Assembly: GCA_022560025.1 (NCBI GenBank)
Contig: JAFISE010000162.1
Location: forward strand, 1 to 64,000
Length of the DNA stretch: 64,000 nt
Source: Stagonosporopsis chrysanthemi
Taxonomy: Eukaryota > Ascomycota > Dothideomycetes > Pleosporales > Didymellaceae
Direction: 5' to 3'
Under the pieces are notes generated by a model. It was not told the DNA's origin, ran no database searches, and worked only from the letters and a program-made list of their open reading frames with translations. Numbering within the stretch: position 1 is the first letter of the stretch; the number at the start of each line of letters is the position of its first letter. The translations under genes and the position numbers were made by a program. Below, piece after piece: positions 26,234 to 36,249 of the stretch.

Positions 26234-26719
26234 TTAGGCTGGCAAATAGGTTTAGGGTACCTAGCAGTAGGTAGGGGTTAGGTTGGGGTCGCACAGACCT
26301 TAGAGTAGTAGTTAGGTTAGGGTTGCATAGGCTAGGGGTAGAGGTTAGGTAAGAGTACCTCTAGCGTAGGTAGGGGTAGGGGTTAGGTTGCACAGACCTG
26401 GGTTAGAGTTAGGTTAAGGGTACCTACTAGGGTACGTGATTTCAAGTTGTAATAAATAGCTTATCTTGCCACAGAATAACTCTGTTAGGGTAAGCCTACT
26501 ACAGTGTGTGATAACAGGCAGTGATAATTAGCCCTCTTGCCACAGGATGAAATCTTCCACAACGTCAGTGCGACCTCTACCCTACCCTAACCCTGAGTAG
26601 AGACGACCCAACCCCTACCTACTTAGCATTGACTTAGCGCAGGTAGGGGTTGGGTAGGGGTTGGGTACTGTCACGTGCTACCCCGACCCCTACCCAACCC
26701 CTACCCATTCGCCAGCCTA
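26234..26719. mobile_element. hAT-type MITE 4 (486 bp), nearly unmutated
   Basis: Left end TAGGCTGGCAAATAGG and right end CCCATTCGCCAGCCTA, flanked by ATCTAGCT (26226-26233) and ACCTAGCT (26720-26727), an 8-bp duplication with one transition. The interior has many TAGGGG / TTAGG-type G-rich words. Near the right end, 26642-26667 and 26679-26706 form a long hairpin around CTGTCACGTGC, and 26646-26665 has four G-runs of at least three. No coding capacity. Confidence 0.9.
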
Positions 26720-26751
26720 ACCTAGCTCTTGCTTACACGTTCCTTAGCTAC

Positions 26752-26777
26752 AGATAATACAAAATTTTGTATTATCT
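26752..26777. repeat. Perfect 26-bp palindrome
   Basis: AGATAATACAAAA followed by its exact reverse complement TTTTGTATTATCT with no spacer. It lies 25 bp past the last MITE duplication, in the final AT-rich stretch before gene-like DNA. Function unknown. Confidence 0.7.
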
Positions 26778-26779
26778 CT

Positions 26780-28300
26780 CTTGTAGGAGGTATATAACAA
26801 GTAGTAATCTCTTCTATATACTTTATAAGCTCTTCCTCCTGTTGTAGTTGTAGGTTGCAGCGTGTAATACCTTTCTCTTGTTGCGAACGCGTCTTACCCC
26901 TCTACGTGTGCGTTAATGTTAACTGTACAACACTATGCTTTTCTGCTATTTTAGACTACAGGATATTATCTTTAGATGCAAAAGTATCACACCCTAACAG
27001 GGCTTCTTATAATCCCATCGCGTTGTGTTGTTGTGGATGTGTGAGGATAGGGGTGTTTTGGTGGCTCGGCGCATTGACTGAATCCGCGCATTGAGTGCAC
27101 AGACACGGTAGTTGATGCCCACGCCAACGAGATCAGCCTAATAATTTCACATGCAATCATTGCTGAACCGTAATTTACCTCGACTTAAAATCCAGTGGCC
27201 AAATGAACTTAAACATGTTCTAGGGGGGGAATCGACGATCAGGCCAAGCCACGTAAGAGTTTCAAATCGGAAAGTAGCAGCCGGGTTGGGGTTAGTATTA
27301 CCACTACTGGATGATGCACTTAGAAAATGTCCACGCATGCCTTAGGTGTACTGGGCACTATAGTGCGCGTAGCGAACTATACCAGTGCGCGGACACCTCC
27401 CATTCGTTATCAGCTGAAATATGTTGTGTTTGTCGATGCCTTCGCCGGCTCCAGCTCGCTTGCAGCCCGAGTCATTCGCACGAGAGGCGATGCATAATAG
27501 ATCTGAGATGAGAGGTCATTGCGCTGAGGTTCGGACCTGAATGGATCCTTTCGAAAATCAAAGCTTGACTGCACTTGTCAATGTTTTCTTGGTTCCAAGA
27601 CTGCTTGTAACCCAACTTTGGCAAGGTGTCGATCACATACTCAAGCGCTGCGAACGGGCGGAAATTGCAGTTCTCGGTGCTGCTATGTAGTCTTTCGGTG
27701 TGGGTGAAGAGACACAGTTTGTTTGTACAATACGTCCGTGTTCCATTTCTCCACTTTTCGTCGCAAGTAAATAACATGGCTTGAATGTGTTAGCAATTGC
27801 AGTGGGACATGCGGCATGCTCGAGCATGGAGTACAGCCCGCGTTGACTTTCTCATCTATTACTGTATGATTTGCCCAAGGACGGGGAAAATCCCGGCTTG
27901 CTTGTTTAATTATCAGCGGTTCTTGGCCGTGACCCCGCAATTCAAAGCAATCTATATTGACGAATAACAACGGTCCGCAGTAGGAACCGAGGATTCTACC
28001 CGTGTTCTACCGGGCCGGTTTTGCGTACCTGACATCCCACAGAGCGTTACACCCAATAGCAGCAAATTTGGACATTGGATACGCAGATCTGTAGACGGAC
28101 TGAGATTCTAAATTTCGCCGCACCCCACGCTTCCACCGCATCTTAAATGAAGGGTCAAGATGAATCTGCAAAAGCAGGCAAGCATTAAGACGGAATGGCA
28201 GAAGCACATCTCCGCCTTAGACTGAAGCTCGAGTATAAGAAGAGCTGTCTTGACCAGGTCTTGTCATATCACGCCATTCCTCGTGACAACCTCAATCACT
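26780..28300. other. Transition from AT-rich repeat block to gene-like DNA; no supported gene
   Basis: Composition changes near 26.9-27.0 kb. Several short overlapping frames exist on both strands (for example complement 27472-27777), but none shows a domain, a signal peptide or a convincing splice pattern, and they shadow each other. The last 70 bp contain GTATAAGAAG (about 28233), a TATA-like element 65-70 bp before the endoglucanase start. Confidence 0.5.
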
Positions 28301-29595
28301 ATGGTTCATTACAGCACAATCGTAACCGCTCTGCTGAGTGTTGCTGCCGCACAGTCTCTCGGGAAAGGCAAAGAGAACCAGGCCAAGCTCACCACCTACG
28401 AGTGCACCAAGAAGGGAGGCTGCAAAGCTCAGGAGAGCTATATTGTCCTCGATGCTGCAAGCCACTCCATCCACCAGACGAACAACACAACCAAGGGTTG
28501 CGGTGACTGGGGTAGCGGACCAGACCCAGCCGTGTGCCCCGACGAGAAGACTTGCGCGAAGAACTGTGTCCTGGAGCCAATCAGCAACTACCAAGACTAC
28601 GGTATATTCACCAATGGCGCGAGCATGCGCATGGACTTTTATGGCAAGGACAAAAAGACCCAGAGTCCACGTGCCTATCTCCTCGACAAGAACAAGAAGA
28701 ACTACGAGATGTTGAAGTTGACGGGCAAGGAGTTCACTTTTGACGTTGACGTGTCGAAACTGCCATGTGGTACAAATGGCGCTGTGTACCTCTCTGAGAT
28801 GCGAGCGGATGGTGGTCGTTCTGAATTGAACCCTGGAGGTGCCAGTGTCGGTACAGGATATTGCGATGCTCAGTGCTACGTTACACCCTGGTACAACGGT
28901 GTCGTAAGTCTACGTCTTTGATCATCACCATTGCAGTATGCTTACTTGTCATTCTTAAGGGGAACATTGACGCCGCCGGTGTTTGCTGCAACGAGATGGA
29001 TATCTGGGAAGCCAACAGCCGCTCCACCCAGATCGCGCCCCACACTTGCAGCAAGCCTAGCATCTTCAAGTGCCAAGGGGCGGAATGCCAGTTCAACGGT
29101 CTCTGTGACAAGAACGGCTGTAGCAAGAACTCTTACCGCAACGGCGCCAAAGACTTCTATGGTCTTGGCCTTAAGCTCGACACAAAGAAGCCTTTCACCG
29201 TTGTGACCCAGTTCCCCGCCAAGAATGGCGAGCTCCAGTCCGTCGAGCGCAAGTATGTCCAGAACGGCATTGTCTTCGAGGACCAGCCCAAGAACATCAC
29301 CCTGAACGATGAGAACTGCGTTGCCAATGGCGCCGAAATGTTCATGAAGCTTGGAGCTATGAAGGGTATGGGCGAGGCGCTCAGCCGCGGCATGGTATTG
29401 GCAATCAGTGTCTGGTGGGACGCGGGTGGTTTCATGCAGTGGCTTGACGGCGGAGATGCCGGTCCTTGCAATGCTACCGAGGGCAGCCCTGAGAACATTC
29501 TCAAGGTGCAGCCCTTCCCATCGGCCACGTTCTCGAACATCAAGTGGGGCGAGATTGGATCGACCTTTAAGGGAACGAACCAGTGGACAGCATAG
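28301..29595 (+). CDS. Secreted GH7 endoglucanase (cellulase, Cel7B type)
   Basis: Two exons, 28301-28903 and 28960-29595, give 412 aa; the 56-nt intron has a GTAAGT donor and a TTAAG acceptor. Start chosen at MVHYSTIVTALLS because a signal peptide (to about residue 18, ..VAAAQS) follows directly; an in-frame ATG 17 codons upstream would bury it. GH7 enzymes cleave internal or end beta-1,4 bonds of cellulose with retention. The catalytic motif NEMDIWEAN is at 212-220, with nucleophile E213, D215 and acid/base E218 in E-x-D-x2-E spacing, and many paired cysteines. VWWDAGGFMQWLD (about 350) resembles endoglucanases rather than cellobiohydrolases. It ends soon after the catalytic domain with no linker or cellulose-binding module. 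The gene lies 1.3 kb from the AT-rich block and 270 bp from a DNA transposon but has no stops or RIP signs. Confidence 0.93.
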
Positions 29596-29970
29596 ACAAT
29601 TGGCGCACCGATGTTAGAAGTGACGAACGAAATGATTGTTGACCCAGTCTCTGCCAGATTTGATGATTCCCCTCTCGTGTTCGCTGGTGACGTAGTTGGT
29701 AAGGACTTCCTCCGCCCCGCTCGCTTGGGGAATTCGCGCCGCCTTTTTTGTTACAAGCACCACACCAGAAAACCAGCGGAGACTTTCCCATCTCCACAAT
29801 TAGGATTCTTGCCAGCCCGACGTCCGACCTGGTTCTCTGCATCTGCGTTCAGCTGATTGTATCGTTTAAGCTAGCTCATGTAGTTTCCGGCCACACGTAG
29901 TTTCCGGCCACCCAACCCAACGCGATAACCAAACTTTGACGCGTTATTACTCCACCATCACACTTGCCAA

Positions 29971-31751
29971 ATGGATACTAAGGAAGCTGCTATTTGTGCA
30001 GCTATTGCAGATCTTGAGTCTGGTGTTTTCAAATCCCAAAGAGCCGCTGCGCGTTGGCATGGAGTTCCGCGTTCAACGCTGCAAGACCAAGCTGCAGGCG
30101 GACGGCCACACGCGATAGCTCACTCCAACCAACAGCGATTGACTCCGGAGCAAGAACAGTTCTTAGTAAATTAGATTCTTGACGAAGATACACGCGCGCA
30201 GCCTCCCAGCCATCTCTGGGTAAGAGAAATGGCTACCCAGATCCTCTACACAAACGGTGACTACGCGCCTCTTAGGCAACGATGGGTACCCCAATTCATT
30301 AACTGCAACCCACGGGTTGCTTCTATTGTCGGCCAAAAGATTGAAAGCGCACGCACTACAGCAGCCAGCTATAAGACTATTCGAGCCTTTCTTGAGCTGT
30401 TTGAACGTACTCAGGTAGAGCTCGGTATACAATATGAGGACATATAGAACATTGATAAGACTGGCGTTGCACTTGATGTATGTACAAACTCCCAGGTTGT
30501 TGCAAGTTCTTTAAAGAAGAAAGCTTATGTAAGAACTCTAGAGGATCGTGAGTAGGTGTCGATTATTGAGTCCATCTCAGCCACCAGCGCCAAGCTACAA
30601 TGTGTAACTGCGTGAGCAGTGTCAAGTGGGTGCTGCGGGTCAACGCTTGTATTGCTATCTGTTCTCGTGTTGTGATGTTATGATGTTCGTCTACAGGAGC
30701 TCTCAGCTCAGAGGTAAGTGCACTTACCCACACCGGGCAGTACCTGCTACAATAGAATATCATGTGATCTATGCCACGTGGTTACACAATGCCTAGTAAT
30801 CTTAAAGGCAAGCATCTCTAAAGTACCTGATTTCCAGCTACTGATACTCTAGACTAGATCTATACTACCTCAGAGAACAGCTAGACGTCAAATGCGATTA
30901 GATATGAGTAGCTACAACGTATTTTTATACCAAACACGTTCCTATTGTCTCACAGTTGTTAGCTCCTCCTTCTTAATAGCTACGGCTCCTACATCCCTAT
31001 TGACTTCATGTGGGCATGCAAACTCAATAAGATACAACTACTATACTTGCCGCCACACGCCTTTCACGTGCTGCAGCCGCTGGATCTTGCTCCATTCTCT
31101 GTGGTCAAGTCTAAGTATTGGAAGCAGATTGCAGCTCTCTCCGCGTTGGATGACGCAGCTCCTGTCAAGAAAGAGCGCTAGGTTGTATCATATAACAAAG
31201 CATGAGAAGAAGGTCTATTGCCACGAGTAGTACGAGCTAGTTGGCGCGCAACAGGTCTCTGCCTATATAACTTAGAGCTGTTACTCCAATTAAGCCAGAT
31301 CACTGGCCGCCCAAGCACTCCACCAACGATCAATACTGAGGCAGAAGTAACTAAGCAATTACTTACTACACCAAAGAGCTCACAAGCTTTATATAAGACC
31401 TAGCAACTACTGTTGCAGTCAGAGAAGCTCTTGTGCACTACTTGGAGAGTGCTTGGCAAGGCAGGCAAGGCAATAGCAGCAGCAAATACTAGAGCTGCAA
31501 AGCTGCAGGCAGAAAACCAACAGCTTCAACACTAGTTACAAACTACAAAGATAGCCTATACAAAAAAGCGTGTACAAGTTAACCCTACCAAACGCTTTAG
31601 CAACGTGGAGAGTATTAAAGCCGCAATTGAACAGGCAGCAGCTCTGCAGGCTCAACAGACCGCCACATTACCAGAGAAAAAAGCCCAGAAAGCGACAGCG
31701 GCAGCAGAAGCAGCTACGCTCGGTTCTATGTGTAATTCCTTCCAAATATAA
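29971..31751 (+). pseudogene. Transposase of the outer pogo/Fot1-type element, broken
   Basis: Begins MDTKEAAICAAIADLESG with an N-terminal helix-turn-helix of the psq/CENP-B kind (ARWHGVPRSTLQDQ), then RLTPEQEQFLVN, the start of the second DNA-binding domain. Stops follow: TAG after FLVN (30172-30174) and TAG before NIDKTGVAL (about 30445), where the latter is the first-aspartate block (NMDETG in intact members). The second-aspartate block LLLLNSYGSYIPIDFMW ... YLPPHAFHVLQPLD lies near 30970-31080. A lysine/alanine-rich tail ends at 31751. A foreign stretch of about 189 bp (30607-30795) interrupts the protein before VIFKGK. Not functional. Confidence 0.85.
30607..30795. mobile_element. Small (about 189 bp) insertion inside the outer transposase
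   Basis: Family conservation expects ..LRCV directly followed by VIFKGK. Here LQCV ends at 30606 and VIFKG resumes at about 30796, both junctions being TA, as expected for a TA-duplicating MITE. I see no clear terminal inverted repeat; a 14-bp palindrome GTAAGTGCACTTAC lies inside. Confidence 0.5.
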
Positions 31752-31936
31752 GCGTTGTTGTTGAGCAAATCGCCGTGCAGCTCGTGGTGACGTTTTGGGT
31801 TGGGTGGCCGGAAACTACGTGTGGCCGGAAACTACATGAGCTACCGTGTTTGATCACGTAATGCGCACGGTCTCGTAATGCGCACCCCAACTACCTTCTG
31901 ATTACAATTTGCATCTACTATAACTCAACGCTACTA

Positions 31937-33970
31937 TGCTGATACAACAAGCCCTTGCAGAGATAAATAAATTAAAACTAGGAGAGAAACTTTTATACTA
32001 AGCTCTTGCTAAAAAACACAGTTGTTGTTGCTTAACATTGACGCGTCAACACTGCTACTAGGTCGCGTTTGTGACGGGCTAGGCCCGCGACTAGCGCCTC
32101 GGCACTTACGTGCCTCAGGATCGGACTCACCAGGGCTCCGCTACGGAACCATCTCACCTCCGAAGCGGAGTACGAAAACTCTGCAAGCTAGAGCCGGAGC
32201 CTGCCAGGCCCCAGCTACAGCTCCTATAAATAAGGGGCTACTACACTATAGTTATTCGCTACTAAATTCATCTGGTTTACGCTAGCAATAGCCCTCAGCG
32301 GCACGCCCCTTACAGCGTTGTATAAAACCAAATTAAATTAGCAGCTACTTCTCTACCTACGCAATAAGATTAAGCTTGTAAAGTACGTTAGAGGACTTAC
32401 AGGGAGACACTTAGCTTCTACACAACAAATAATTATCAATTTTGCAACGCCTCTATGCTGTTAGGAGCCTTCTAAAAGCTAGGTTACTTAGTTTATCTGC
32501 TACTACTGTAACGCTCTTAACTTGTTGTAGACTACGCCTATAGAAGCTAGACGTCACTGCGCTAATTCTAGTAAGAAGTACTGTCTATATTTTTAGCTGC
32601 TACACAGCAAAATAGCTAAGTACAACCTACTGCCTAAGAATACCTACAATATAGATAAGAAAGGCTTTGCAGTTAGAGTTACTAGAAAGAGTAAACAGAT
32701 CTTTAACAAGGTCTTATACTAATCAAAGCAGTTTAGGCAGAGTCTCTACAATAATAACTGCAAGTAGGTAACCTTCCTTACAACAATCTGCGCCAATAGA
32801 TTAGTACTACTGCCTAGCATTATCTTCCTAGCAGCTAGCTGCAACGTCTAGGCAAGTTAGGTAGCTCTAATTAACCTAAAAACTTACAATATCTTCTTTA
32901 CTACTTTACTTACTAGTTAGACAAACAACAATTTAGGTCTAACTTAGCTTAAGCAGGTGTTTAAGCAGCACACAGCACTAAAAGCTTAAAGAAGGTAGCG
33001 CCTACTTATCCTAGACAGTTACAGCAGCTATATAACAAGAGCTTTTATTAACTACTATAACGCTTATAAGATCCTGTTAATAGTTTATCTACTTTACTTA
33101 ACCTACACGTTGCAGCTGTTAGATGTAGTTTGCTTTAAGCTACTCTCTTAAAACTACACTAAAGAACTAGATGCTTGCACTTAGAAGAGCTAAGGCATAA
33201 CCTTAGTAAACAAGAGCAACTTTATAAACCTCTTCTAGCTAGCTTAGGTTAAAACCTTTACTTAAAAACTAGTTAAGAAGGCCTTTTTAGCTACAGAGAT
33301 TTACCTACTAAATGCTAGAGTTGTACTTAATTGCTTTAAGTTAGCAACTCTAGATAAGCCTGCAACACTGCCTTAGCAAACAGCAACCTCTACAGCTAAT
33401 ACTAAGCTAAGTTAGCTTAAAGCTAAGTCTCTTTTGTATAAGGTTGTAGGTAATAAGGTAGGTAACTAGTTTAACAAGCTAAAGTAACTTATCTACTAAC
33501 TTTATATGCAACTTAAGTTAGTACAATATAAATTAAGTAGCACAAAACAAGAGCTTAAGACTTAGCAGAAGAAGCTAAAGAAGAAGAAGGTTCTACCTCT
33601 ATACACACGCTAGATTAAGAGGCAAGGCAGCGCAGTTTAGTAGAGTCCTAGTGCTAAACAAGAAGCTGACGCACGCAACTGCGCAAATAAGGCTTATGCA
33701 GAGTAGTTAGAGCTAGAGAAAGCAACTAAAAAAGAGCTTTAACGTACTAAGAAGCTTCTTAAAGCAAAAGAAGATAAGCAGAAGCATCTGTGTTAAAAAA
33801 CTAAGAAAGAGGAACAAGCCTAGCTTAAAGCTATAAAGGACACTAAAGTAGCAGCACGCAAAGCTGAATAACAGCGTTAGAAGGAAGCTTGTAACGCTAA
33901 AAAATCTATACAATTGCCTAAAACAAGTAAGCAAAAGGCCTTACAGTCTACAGCACCTAGAAAGAAGCAG
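31937..33970 (+). pseudogene. Transposase of the inner pogo/Fot1-type element, broken
   Basis: Starts MLIQQALAEINKLKLGEKLLY with a helix-turn-helix (ALAKKHS...LTLTRQH) and has stops from codon 22 on. After a GC-rich interruption it resumes as LRNKIKLVKYVRGLTGRHLAS (about 32358), the second DNA-binding domain. The first-aspartate block NIDKKGFAVRVTRKSKQIF is at 32648-32705. A coiled-coil, lysine-rich tail lies near 33540-33960. The same family as the remnant at 9925-11800. Not functional. Confidence 0.8.
32055..32305. other. GC-rich segment of about 250 bp inserted in the inner transposase
   Basis: Between the helix-turn-helix (ends about 32055) and the next transposase block (from about 32310) lies a GC-rich, unmutated segment that fits neither. 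It contains CTCCGCTACGG/CCGAAGCGGAG, which can pair, and a TATAAATAAGGGG near its right side. The open frame 32022-32285 is a consequence of the lack of mutation rather than a gene. Origin unknown. Confidence 0.45.
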
Positions 33971-34420
33971 AACTGTGGTAGTGAGGGTAGTAGTAGTCTA
34001 CCTATTGCTTATCAGCGTTCCCTAACACCTCTACTAAAATTCAACAGCTGTAGCTGCAAAATTGCTCTACTAAAAAGATTTAAGTAGCAGATCTTGTTGC
34101 ATAGGTGTATAGAGTACTCCTCTAAAAAAATCTTACAGTAATAGCAATTGCGCGTGGCTCAATAACCTCATTTTGGTGATACCCCAGAGGGTGGTTAGGG
34201 TGCGCATTACGAGACCGTGCGCATTACGTGATCAAACACGGTAGCTTAGGTCGGCAGTCATTGGCAGCTCGCAATCTGTCGCTTGAACAAGCTAACGAAC
34301 CTCGCATTCATGTTCCGGTGTTCAGCCAGTGGAACCAAGATCCGACTTTGGAACCTCGAGCACATGAAGTGCAGAATCTTAAGGTCTTACACATTTGCAA
34401 GGCAAACTTCGTAGGCTGGG

Positions 34421-34427
34421 TATAAAG
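34421..34427 (+). promoter_or_regulatory. TATA box of the MFS transporter gene
   Basis: TATAAAG about 120 bp upstream of the ATG at 34548, within the 300 bp of host DNA left between the outer transposon and the gene. Confidence 0.5.
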
Positions 34428-34547
34428 TGAGCTTAAACCCTCTGTCGCCCAGCCGATTTCGTCCTTACCTGCACCCGTGAGCGTGTTTGCTCTTGCTTCT
34501 GCCTTCATACACAAGTATAGCTCCCGGCCATTGCTGTTCTGTCAAAT

Positions 34548-36249
34548 ATGTCGCCAACCAACACCGTTACGGTGACGCCTACGGTCACAATACCTGCTCG
34601 GACCTCATCTCGGACTGCAGAATCGGGCATTGAGCTTCAACCCATCACTTCAGCGGCGCTGCGTGATTCAGGACGATTGTTGTCTGATGACAGATCCAAG
34701 AACATCGATCCTGCAGAGTTCTTGCCGCAACCAACCACGACGGTGTCTGCGGTAGAAAGATGGAACGGCTCGAGAGGAAATATCTACCGCACAGCAGCAA
34801 CGTTGTTTGCGTTTGTGATTATGGGCGCTAATGATGCTGCATACGGCGTAAGTATTACTTTACCCCTACAAATTGATGCTCGTATTAACGTAATCTTAGG
34901 CCATTATTCCCTACCTCGAGGAATATTATGGTCTGACCTACGTTATTGTCTCCCTAGTCTTCTTATCACCACTGGGTGGCTATGTAGGAGCTGCACTTCT
35001 CAACAACTGGATCCACGTCCGCTTTGGTCAACGAGGTGTCGCTTTCTTGGGTCCCTTTTGTCATCTTGTGGCTTATGTCGGAATCGCTCTTCATCCACCG
35101 TACCCTGTCCTTGTCGTCATTTTCATTGTCGCTGGCTTCGGTAACGGCATAGAAGATGCGGCTTGGAACGCATGGGCGGGTAACATGGCCAACGCGAATG
35201 AGGTTTTGGGGTTTCTCCATGGATTCTATGGCCTTGGAGCGGTTCTCAGTCCTCTTGCAGCGACGACGTTGATGACCAAGAGTGGCTGGATATGGTATCA
35301 GTTTTACTACATCATGGTAAGTTTGATGTGCTACATGAGTAGGGCTGTATTGATGCAACTTGTAGCTTGGCGGCGCTGCGATCGAACTCACTACCTCTCT
35401 GTCGGCTTTCTGGCGCATGTCAGGCCAGAAGTACCGCGAAGATAATCCACGGTCCCACGCGGCTGGCGAAAGCCGCCTTAAGGAAGCACTGAAACGTCGT
35501 GTCACCTGGGTTTCTTCGATCTTTCTTCTGGGCTACGTTGGCGCCGAGGTCGCTCTTGGAGGCTGGATCGTCACTTTCATGCGCCGAGAGCGGGGTGGTG
35601 GTGATTTCGAGTCTGGCATGGTTGCTACCGGTTTCTGGACAGGCATCACCGCTGGTCGTCTTGTTCTTGGGTTCGTGACACCTCGACTAGGAGAGAAATT
35701 TGGAGTTCTGGTAAGAAGAAGCCATCACGAATACGTTCGCTCGCTGACGAGAGGCAGATTTACATCGTCCTTGCAATGTTCTGCCAGCTCATGTTCTGGC
35801 TGGTGCCGTCGTTCCATGTCTCTGCGGTCTTTGTTGCGCTTCAAGGCTTCTTCCTCGGACCTCTTTTCCCCGCCATCATCATGGCCACGACTAAGGTCCT
35901 ACCTGCTTATCTCCATGTCTCAGCAATAGGCTTTGCTGCTGCATTCGGTGGTGGCGGTGCAGCGATTTTGCCTTTTGCAATCGGTTCGCTCGCTCAGGCG
36001 AGGGGCGTGTCCATCTTGCAGCCAATCATTCTAGCTGTCCTCGTCGTTTTGTTGCTACTCTGGTTCTGCTTCCCCAAGCTCGACAAGAAAATCATTGGCG
36101 AGATTCCTCAGGCACCAGAGAAGAGGTCAGATAGGTGGCTCAATATCGATTTCGATCTTGTGGAGACCGGCAAGCGTACAGTCAACAAAGCCCGTGGAGG
36201 GTTGGTTGGTTGGTTGGTATTCATTTTTCGTCTAGTTGATGGGGATTAA
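34548..36249 (+). CDS. MFS transporter, 3' end altered by a LINE insertion
   Basis: Exons 34548-34847, 34900-35316, 35366-35710 and 35758 onward. All introns are GT..AG and phases agree. A hydrophilic N-terminus of about 80 residues is followed by the 12-helix major facilitator fold: FAFVIMGANDAAYG (helix 1), VIVSLVFLSPLGGYVG, the central loop RMSGQKYRED..., WVSSIFLLGYVGAEVALGGW (helix 7), and a last helix PIILAVLVVLLLLWFCF. It resembles the fungal BSC6-like group; the substrate is unknown. It is not an NRT2-type nitrate transporter by motif. As it stands, translation runs into the LINE tail and adds 15 foreign residues (LVGWLVFIFRLVDGD) before TAA at 36247-36249, giving 517 aa. The original last intron donor was at 36201; the lost terminal exon is at 39135-39348. 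Confidence 0.88.

Larger units (their letters stand above)
31844..34241 (+). mobile_element. Inner pogo/Fot1-type DNA transposon nested in the outer element's right TIR
   Basis: 44-bp terminal inverted repeats with no mismatch (31844-31887 and 34198-34241), each containing CGTAATGCGCAC twice (left: 31857-31868 and 31874-31885). TA duplications at 31842-31843 and 34242-34243. The target was the TA inside AGCTAGCT of the outer element's right terminal repeat. The ends are intact while the interior is strongly mutated. Confidence 0.92.
29869..34246 (+). mobile_element. Outer pogo/Fot1-type DNA transposon (1.98 kb without the nested element)
   Basis: Terminal inverted repeats of 52 bp: left 29869-29920; right 31795-31843 continued at 34244-34246. 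TA duplications flank it (29867-29868 and 34247-34248). The right repeat is split by the inner transposon, and removing that element with one TA restores a full 52-bp match. Each repeat holds GTAGTTTCCGGCCAC twice (left: 29880-29894 and 29897-29911), probably transposase binding sites. It sits between the GH7 gene and the MFS gene. Confidence 0.9.

Noticed and set aside
26855..28207. Several 60-100 codon frames between the AT-rich block and the cellulase gene
   Set aside because: They overlap on both strands, and none has a domain, a signal peptide or a consistent splice pattern.
32022..32285. An 87-codon frame inside the inner transposon as a gene
   Set aside because: It spans the GC-rich insert and a transposase helix-turn-helix in the wrong frame.
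34548..36249. The MFS gene as the missing nitrate transporter
   Set aside because: It lacks the NRT2 nitrate-signature glycine-rich motifs and is 15 kb away from the reductase pair with unrelated genes between.
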